From Diphasiastrum complanatum (lineage: Eukaryota > Streptophyta > Lycopodiopsida > Lycopodiales > Lycopodiaceae): a stretch of 64,000 nt of DNA. Positions 59,255-64,000 of this stretch are shown one piece after another. The notes beneath the pieces are model-generated. The model was given only the letters and a program-made list of their open reading frames with translations. It was not told the origin of the DNA and made no database searches. The DNA lies in the NCBI GenBank assembly GCA_029204225.1, contig CM055097.1, positions 10,031,184 to 10,095,183 on the forward strand. The letters are read 5' to 3'. Within the stretch, counting starts at the first letter, position 1; each line of letters opens with the position of its first letter. The translations under genes were made by a program, and so were the position numbers.

Positions 59255-60142
59255 CATAAAAATTGAGATATTAAGTTGAGCATATTGCTAAACTTAGAAT
59301 GATTGTCGAACGATAATGCTTTAGTAAATATATCCACTTTCATGAACTCTATTTTGCAAAAGATTAGAATAATCTCCCTTTTGAGTACTTTGTCTCTGAT
59401 GAACTGATACTTTATCTCAATGTGCTTACTCTGGGAATGGTACCTGAGATAGGGAGATAAAGCAATTGTACTCTGATTGTCGCAAAAGACAAAAGTTGCT
59501 TGTTACTGACTAAGATTGGTTTGACAATAGAAGTCTTAACCAGATAGCTTCTTTTGCAGCATGTGCAGCGACAATGTATTTGGCCTCTGTCAAAGATAAT
59601 GCAGTTAAATTCTGCTTCTTGCTGTTCCAAGAGACGGGACGTAGAAATGATGATTACCCAATTTTTGTAGGTGTCAGGAAGGCTTGACAAGAGAGTCATG
59701 ATGGCATCTGCATCATTCTACCCACTTGCAGACATCTCCTTAAGAAGATTTTTGAAGTTGTTCAAGAGATTTGTAATTTAGTCTGTATTACCATTTTGAA
59801 TGAAAAAAGTCTTTTCCTCAGATAAAGTTTGGCAATCACGTCTCCAATGTCATAGAGAGTCCTTAGAATACTCCAAGCTTCTAATGAAGTTCGAGCACCC
59901 CGAATATGACTAATATGATTATCTCCAATATTGAGAGTGATAAAGACGAAGGCCTTCCCATCCTTCTACTTCCATTTAGTAATAGTCGTCGGATCTGCAA
60001 TAGGCTTAACCTCAGTACCTTCGACAAGTTCCCAAAGCTCTTTTTCTTGTAGGATCATTCTCATTTTGAATTTCCATAAGTGATAGTTGTCGCCATCCAA
60101 CTTTTCGATAGAATTCAAATATGGCGCATTCATTGTAGACAA
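59255..60142 (-). pseudogene. Copia Y gag-RNase H fusion remnant
   Basis: The minus strand opens MNAPYLNSIEKLDGDNYHLW at 60142, the usual copia gag start, and continues through UBN2-type sequence (LWELVEG, SLEAWSILRTLY) to TLLSSLPDTYKNW at 59695-59650. It then joins RNase H at about 59640 (PVSWNSKKQNLTALSLTEA, later KHIEIKYQFIRDKV). Stops and small frameshifts are present. Confidence 0.82.
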
Positions 60143-60206
60143 ATTTGATATTGAAAATCTGGCAATGAAAATGAACTCTTTGAACTAGTTACCAAAGATA
60201 TGATCT

Positions 60207-60218
60207 AGCTCTAATAAC
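60207..60218 (-). other. Degenerate primer-binding site of copia Y
   Basis: TGTTATTAGAGC on the minus strand differs at two places from TGGTATCAGAGC and lies next to the LTR end CCAACA. Confidence 0.5.
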
Positions 60219-60221
60219 ATG

Positions 60222-60498
60222 TTGGAAAATGGAATAAGCTGCATATGATTTGAATAACTATTCGACAATGATAGTTTGATTGTAGGAAGAACAATAGTTA
60301 ATGTAATTACAAAACTATTTTGATACTATCATAAATACAGCTTATTATCATTCATAAGTGTGGAAAATGAATGATAGAGAAAGATCTCTTCATTGCCAAT
60401 TATCATAAATCAGATCATAATAGCATGATAACAGAAAATAGTAAGACAAGACAAGTCATGTGCCAAATTGTCGAATGTAGTATGTGTTGTTGAGTTTG
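60222..60498 (-). repeat. 5' LTR of copia Y, partial
   Basis: It starts TGTTGGAAAATGG on the plus strand. From about 60318 it matches 58447-58614. At about 60498 it meets RNase H sequence of copia Z. Confidence 0.68.
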
Positions 60499-61980
60499 AT
60501 ATAAGTCGTGAAGTAATAACCTAATCCATATGTCTTCTTTTGAAGCTTGACATGCTGCGATGTACTCTGCCTCGGTTGAAGAAAGCGCCACTGATTTCTG
60601 CTTTCTTGAGTTCCATGAAATCGGTCCCCTTGCCAAATAGAAACAGAACGCGGAGGTAGATTTTCTAGTAGAGACTGTTCCTCAATCTAAGTCAGAGTAG
60701 CCTTGCAGGACGAGTGGGTCTATAGCATTTCCATCATAACATAAAATGTGATCTAAACTTCCCTGTATATATCTCATCACTCTCTTTAATGCTTTCTAAT
60801 TAGAGATCCTAGGATTAGACATGATTTGACTTAATGTGCTAACAATGTATGCTAGATCTGGTCTAGTGCATATCATGGCATACATCAAAGATCCTATGAG
60901 TGAATGATAAGGATACTTTGCTAAGTCGAGTACTCCACTTTCGGAATCAACACAAGAAGGTAAGTCAATACTATACTTGAATCCATTGGAGTATCAATTG
61001 GTTTGCAATCAGACATATGAAATTTTTCTAAAATATTTTCTAGATAATTTTGTTGGCTAAGATAGATCTTCTTTTGAATTCAATTTCTAGTAATGTGAAT
61101 TCCTAACAAAGAATGAAAAGCACCTAGATCATTCATGTCGAATTCCTTTGACAGATCACTCTTAGTAGTGTGCAGTAAGACTGTGTCATCAGACAAAATA
61201 AATGTATCATCGACGTAAAGAGCTATGTGAACTGAATGGACACCTACATGCTTGGAATAAACATTACAGTCAGCTGAATTGCTTGCAAAACCCAATTGAA
61301 TAAGATAAGCATTGATTCTTTCGAACCAAGCCCTTGCGGCATGTTTCAGACCGTAGATTGCTTTGTGCAGTTTGCACACTTTGTGCTCTTGGCCTTTGAC
61401 TTCGAATCCCTCTGCTTGGAAAGTATACAGCTCCTCTTCGACGTTGCCGTTGAGAAATGATGTCTTGACATCCATATGATGCATCTCGAGGTCTTCTGCA
61501 GCTGCTAACGCAATCAAAGTCCTGATTGACTACACTGTTGACAACAAGAGTGAAATTTTTTTGATACTCCACTCCTTGGACTTGAGTGAATCCTTTAGCC
61601 ACTAGTCGTGCTTTCCATTTTGTGATGGAACTAAGGTGCAGAACAAGGTGCAACCATGTGGTTACATCTTGAGTCTCATAGAGATTTGATAACAAATCTA
61701 ATGTGTCCTTAAAGGACTTGCATGTGGCAACATGGGAAATCTAGGAGTCGACCAGATTCGACGTGATACATGCTAGGGTCTTCTGATCCTTGATCTTCCA
61801 TGCCTTAGCTGATTGTTGATCAACGTCTTTTTTTGGTTTCAGGTCAGACCCGTCTACAACATCCCATAGGTCTCTATCTATCAACATCATCCGGAGTTTT
61901 AACTTTTAGATGTAGAAGTTAGAACCGTTGCACTTGTCAATGATCCTAACTTCGTTGGATGAAAAAAAATGAGGAGTTAC
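60499..61980 (-). pseudogene. Copia Z gag, RT and RNase H remnants
   Basis: Minus strand: gag pieces with LWDVVDGSDL (near 61870) and DTLDLLSNLYETQDV (near 61690), a jump to RT at KWKARLVAKGFTQVQG (61620-61570), HMDVKTSFLNGNVEEELY (near 61470), IYGLKHAARAWFERI (near 61335), LYVDDTFIL (near 61210), and RNase H with PISWNSRKQKSVALSSTEAE (60625-60565). The best open stretch is 61517-61080. Several stops elsewhere. Confidence 0.85.
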
Positions 61981-62040
61981 CAGTAAGAGACATATTATTG
62001 ACAATAATAGAATATAATAATCTATCGATTTATAGAGCTT

Positions 62041-62053
62041 TACTCTGATACCA
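62041..62053 (-). other. Primer-binding site of copia Z
   Basis: The minus strand reads TTGGTATCAGAGT, matching the initiator tRNA-Met site except at its end, between gag leader and LTR. Confidence 0.75.
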
Positions 62054-62600
62054 ATCTATAGGAGGTAGGACACGAACGGAGATGAGAAAAAAAATAGTTG
62101 CGGAACAACTCTCCCGTTATTATGGGCTACTAGAAGCGAGAACAATCTAAAAGAATGTAAATGAAAAGATATAACCACAGCTCAAGCATTCTTACCAACA
62201 GGATCTTAAAAATTGATTCATACCCGAAAATGAGTACAGTCCACCGAAGAGATTAGAAGCGGTATGGTATTACTGTAAAGTAGATTCAGAACAAAGTTCA
62301 GTTTAGAATGTAAAATGATAGTGCTATGTGATAATGCAAGTTCCTCAGGCATCAAAGACAGCCATCGTCTAATCAGATTCTGAGGAGTCATAGACGTCCG
62401 TGATCTGATCAGAGGGAGTGAACAAGCGTGAACAAGCAGTAAGAGTGTATGCATTATAGCCAGAAATGGAGGCGTAACTTGGATGCTCGATATCATTCGC
62501 TCTGTTGACGGGGCATCACATAGAGTGCGTGATAAAGATGTATTTATACACTACATCCATGTATAAAATCACAATAAATGCTTGTCATCTAACTAAGTAC
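62054..62600 (-). repeat. 5' LTR of copia Z, approximate
   Basis: Non-coding DNA beyond the primer site carries TGTATAAATA on the minus strand at 62541-62550, a TATA box in the right place for a U3 promoter. The matching 3' LTR is not in the window, so the outer border is uncertain. Confidence 0.5.
62541..62550 (-). promoter_or_regulatory. TATA box of the copia Z LTR
   Basis: TGTATAAATA on the minus strand lies about 490 bases upstream of the primer site, in the LTR. Confidence 0.5.
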
Positions 62601-63550
62601 TTCGTTGTACTCATGAAGTATTTGACTTATAATGACAGTTGTACAATGTGTACATAGGTCAATGATCTCCTTTGGGAGAGTGATCTGGCGGAGCTTGTCG
62701 CAACCGCATGTTGACCGCAATCATAGTTGTTGTAGTATTTTGTAGAGTCTTGCAGTGGCTAGGCATAGCCTTGGCTGCCTTGCGGTCGATTGTTTTCTCG
62801 CATTTTGGAAAAATGCGAAAAAAGTCGACAAAGAGTTTGCTTGTTCAAAATACTTGAAAAGAAGAAATTGTCGAGAAATTGTCGCATTTTTTGAGAGTTG
62901 GGAAGATGCGAACTGTGCTACAATTAGTTCATTTTTGCAGACTATTGGAAACATAGTGTATTTCTGTAGACTTGTTCAAATTGCCAATTCATGAAAGTCG
63001 TTGAAGATGGCCAAGTCTTCAATGATCTTCAAATAATTTGAACTTAACAGTGAAAACAATAGGATTCATTATTCTTTAGTTCTGATCCATTGATGGATGA
63101 AGATCAACCGGAAGCCCGATGTAGTCGTTCTTCAAATAGTTCGACTGTCTGAGTTCTGTGATGAGCAGACATGGAACCAAAGTAGGTTTCATATAACCCT
63201 AGATCAACGATCAATAAACATGCAGGAAGAATCTTGAAATAGAAATAGTATTTACCAAGGATAAAACTGTGGACTTAATTTCCAACATATATTGCACTAG
63301 ATCCTAACAGGAATTTTAACTATTCTAGGATGCTAAAATTGATGATTTCTATCTTGTAGATAAAACTAGATGTGCATCCGAATTTGGCTAAAGATCTTAG
63401 AGATCCATTTAGTACGTTTTGGATCTGATTTTTTCACAAGAATGAATCTGAGAGGAAGTGGATGGTCTTGAAGCGAGTGATATTCATGTCATCATGTTCA
63501 TTCTACTCCAGATTGAAATACCAATTCTCTGCAAAGTCGGTTAGGCACAA
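62601..63550. other. Unassigned repeat-like DNA, no gene seen
   Basis: It contains short inverted strings (CGCATTTTGGAAAAATGCG near 62799-62817) and a stretch (63330-63440) about 70 percent similar to 41700-41820. These point to old LTR or MITE material that I cannot classify. Confidence 0.4.
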
Positions 63551-63850
63551 ATTGAAATATCTCAATAGTTATTGCGGGCTGTCATCTCTGCATGCTCTGC
63601 ATGCTTGGGTGTAGATTTGTAGAAATCGTCACAGATCTCCCTTTCCATCAAACCTTGGGAGGTCGATTTTGGGAAAGTTTTTGACGGCATGAGGGACAAA
63701 AGGCCTAGGATATTCCATCATAGGTGGATCTACGTTGATGTTTTTGTTGGGTATCCCGATAGGTACGTTAACAAATTCTTCTAGATCTGGGAGATCCAGA
63801 GCTGATAATCTCCTACCAAACCGTAGATGCATACACCGAAATGGACTGTA
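63551..63850 (-). pseudogene. Tat/Athila-like gag fragment at the right edge
   Basis: The minus strand encodes KNFPKIDLPRFDGKGDL, a stop, then RFLQIYTQACRACR. This aligns with KYDGSSDLIRFLQIYEQAC in the gag of element D. GATC-rich sequence upstream (63930-64000) resembles the D leader. It probably belongs to a second element that runs off the window. Confidence 0.65.
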
Positions 63851-64000
63851 AGGTTATTCTTGATGTTGTGCATTGTTTATTTTTTAGATGCTTTTGCAAA
63901 TCTTTTCCAAAAAAGGTGAGATTAGAAAATGGATAAATCATCGATATCGGATCGAGATCAGATCAAGATCAGATGGAAATTAGATGGAAAGAAAAGTGAA

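Larger units (their letters stand above)
60499..62600 (-). mobile_element. Ty1/copia element Z, gag joined to RT
   Basis: From right to left: an LTR with TATA box, primer site (62041-62053), gag start, RT with YVDD, and RNase H ending abruptly at copia Y. Integrase and protease are absent. Confidence 0.75.

Overview
This is nuclear DNA from a vascular plant, probably a seed plant with a large, transposon-rich genome. The evidence is chromodomain Ty3 elements primed by initiator tRNA-Met, a Tat/Athila-type Ty3 element with a TGGCGCC primer site, BED/DUF659-type hAT transposases, Ty1/copia remnants, and one host gene with GT-AG introns. No prokaryotic, organellar, rRNA or tRNA feature was seen.

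Left third (1-34.4 kb): a nested pile of two transposon families. Chromovirus copy A (+) enters from the left edge and ends at 12253. It is split by copy B (2437-8650, -), which has an exact CTTCC target duplication. A lies in the 5' part of a decayed hAT copy 1 (12254-15942, +). hAT copy 2 (about 16.5-28.2 kb, -) is split by chromovirus copy C (20824-27208, +). C has one uninterrupted gag-pol frame and LTRs that look identical, so it is very young. hAT copy 3 (about 29.6-34.4 kb, -) follows. All three hAT copies encode DUF659 and the hAT dimerisation region, then a proline/acid-rich tail with AT-hooks. Copies 2 and 3 share a 5' leader of (CT)n/(CA)n tracts and a GC-rich hairpin end. A separate small element with its own short ORF lies at 28.2-29.3 kb.

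Middle (34.4-42.3 kb): the 3' part of one apparently intact host gene (exons 34858-35592, 35826-37881, 38603-39114). It encodes a serine-rich protein of about 1100 residues ending in a CaaX-type Cys-Thr-Ile-Leu. The first visible exon opens at a splice acceptor, so upstream exons may lie beyond the transposon pile. The third exon's downstream intron carries a fragment of a motif array also found around the hAT copies.

Right third (42.3-64 kb): older retroelements, nearly all on the minus strand. A deleted Ty3 element E (42.3-48.7 kb) is interrupted by copia X and a small TRIM-like repeat pair. A long Tat/Athila-type element D (49.1-58.4 kb) keeps gag, protease, RT, RNase H and integrase remnants plus an extra ORF downstream of pol. 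Copias Y and Z (58.4-62.6 kb) have large internal deletions. A further Tat-like gag fragment lies at the right edge.

The strongest hunting targets are a recurrent terminal module built from inverted GWACCGT motifs (three instances), an array of about twenty CTGCGAGAGTTC-type motifs at two places in element D, D's extra ORF with its own TATA box, and the CaaX-terminated host protein.
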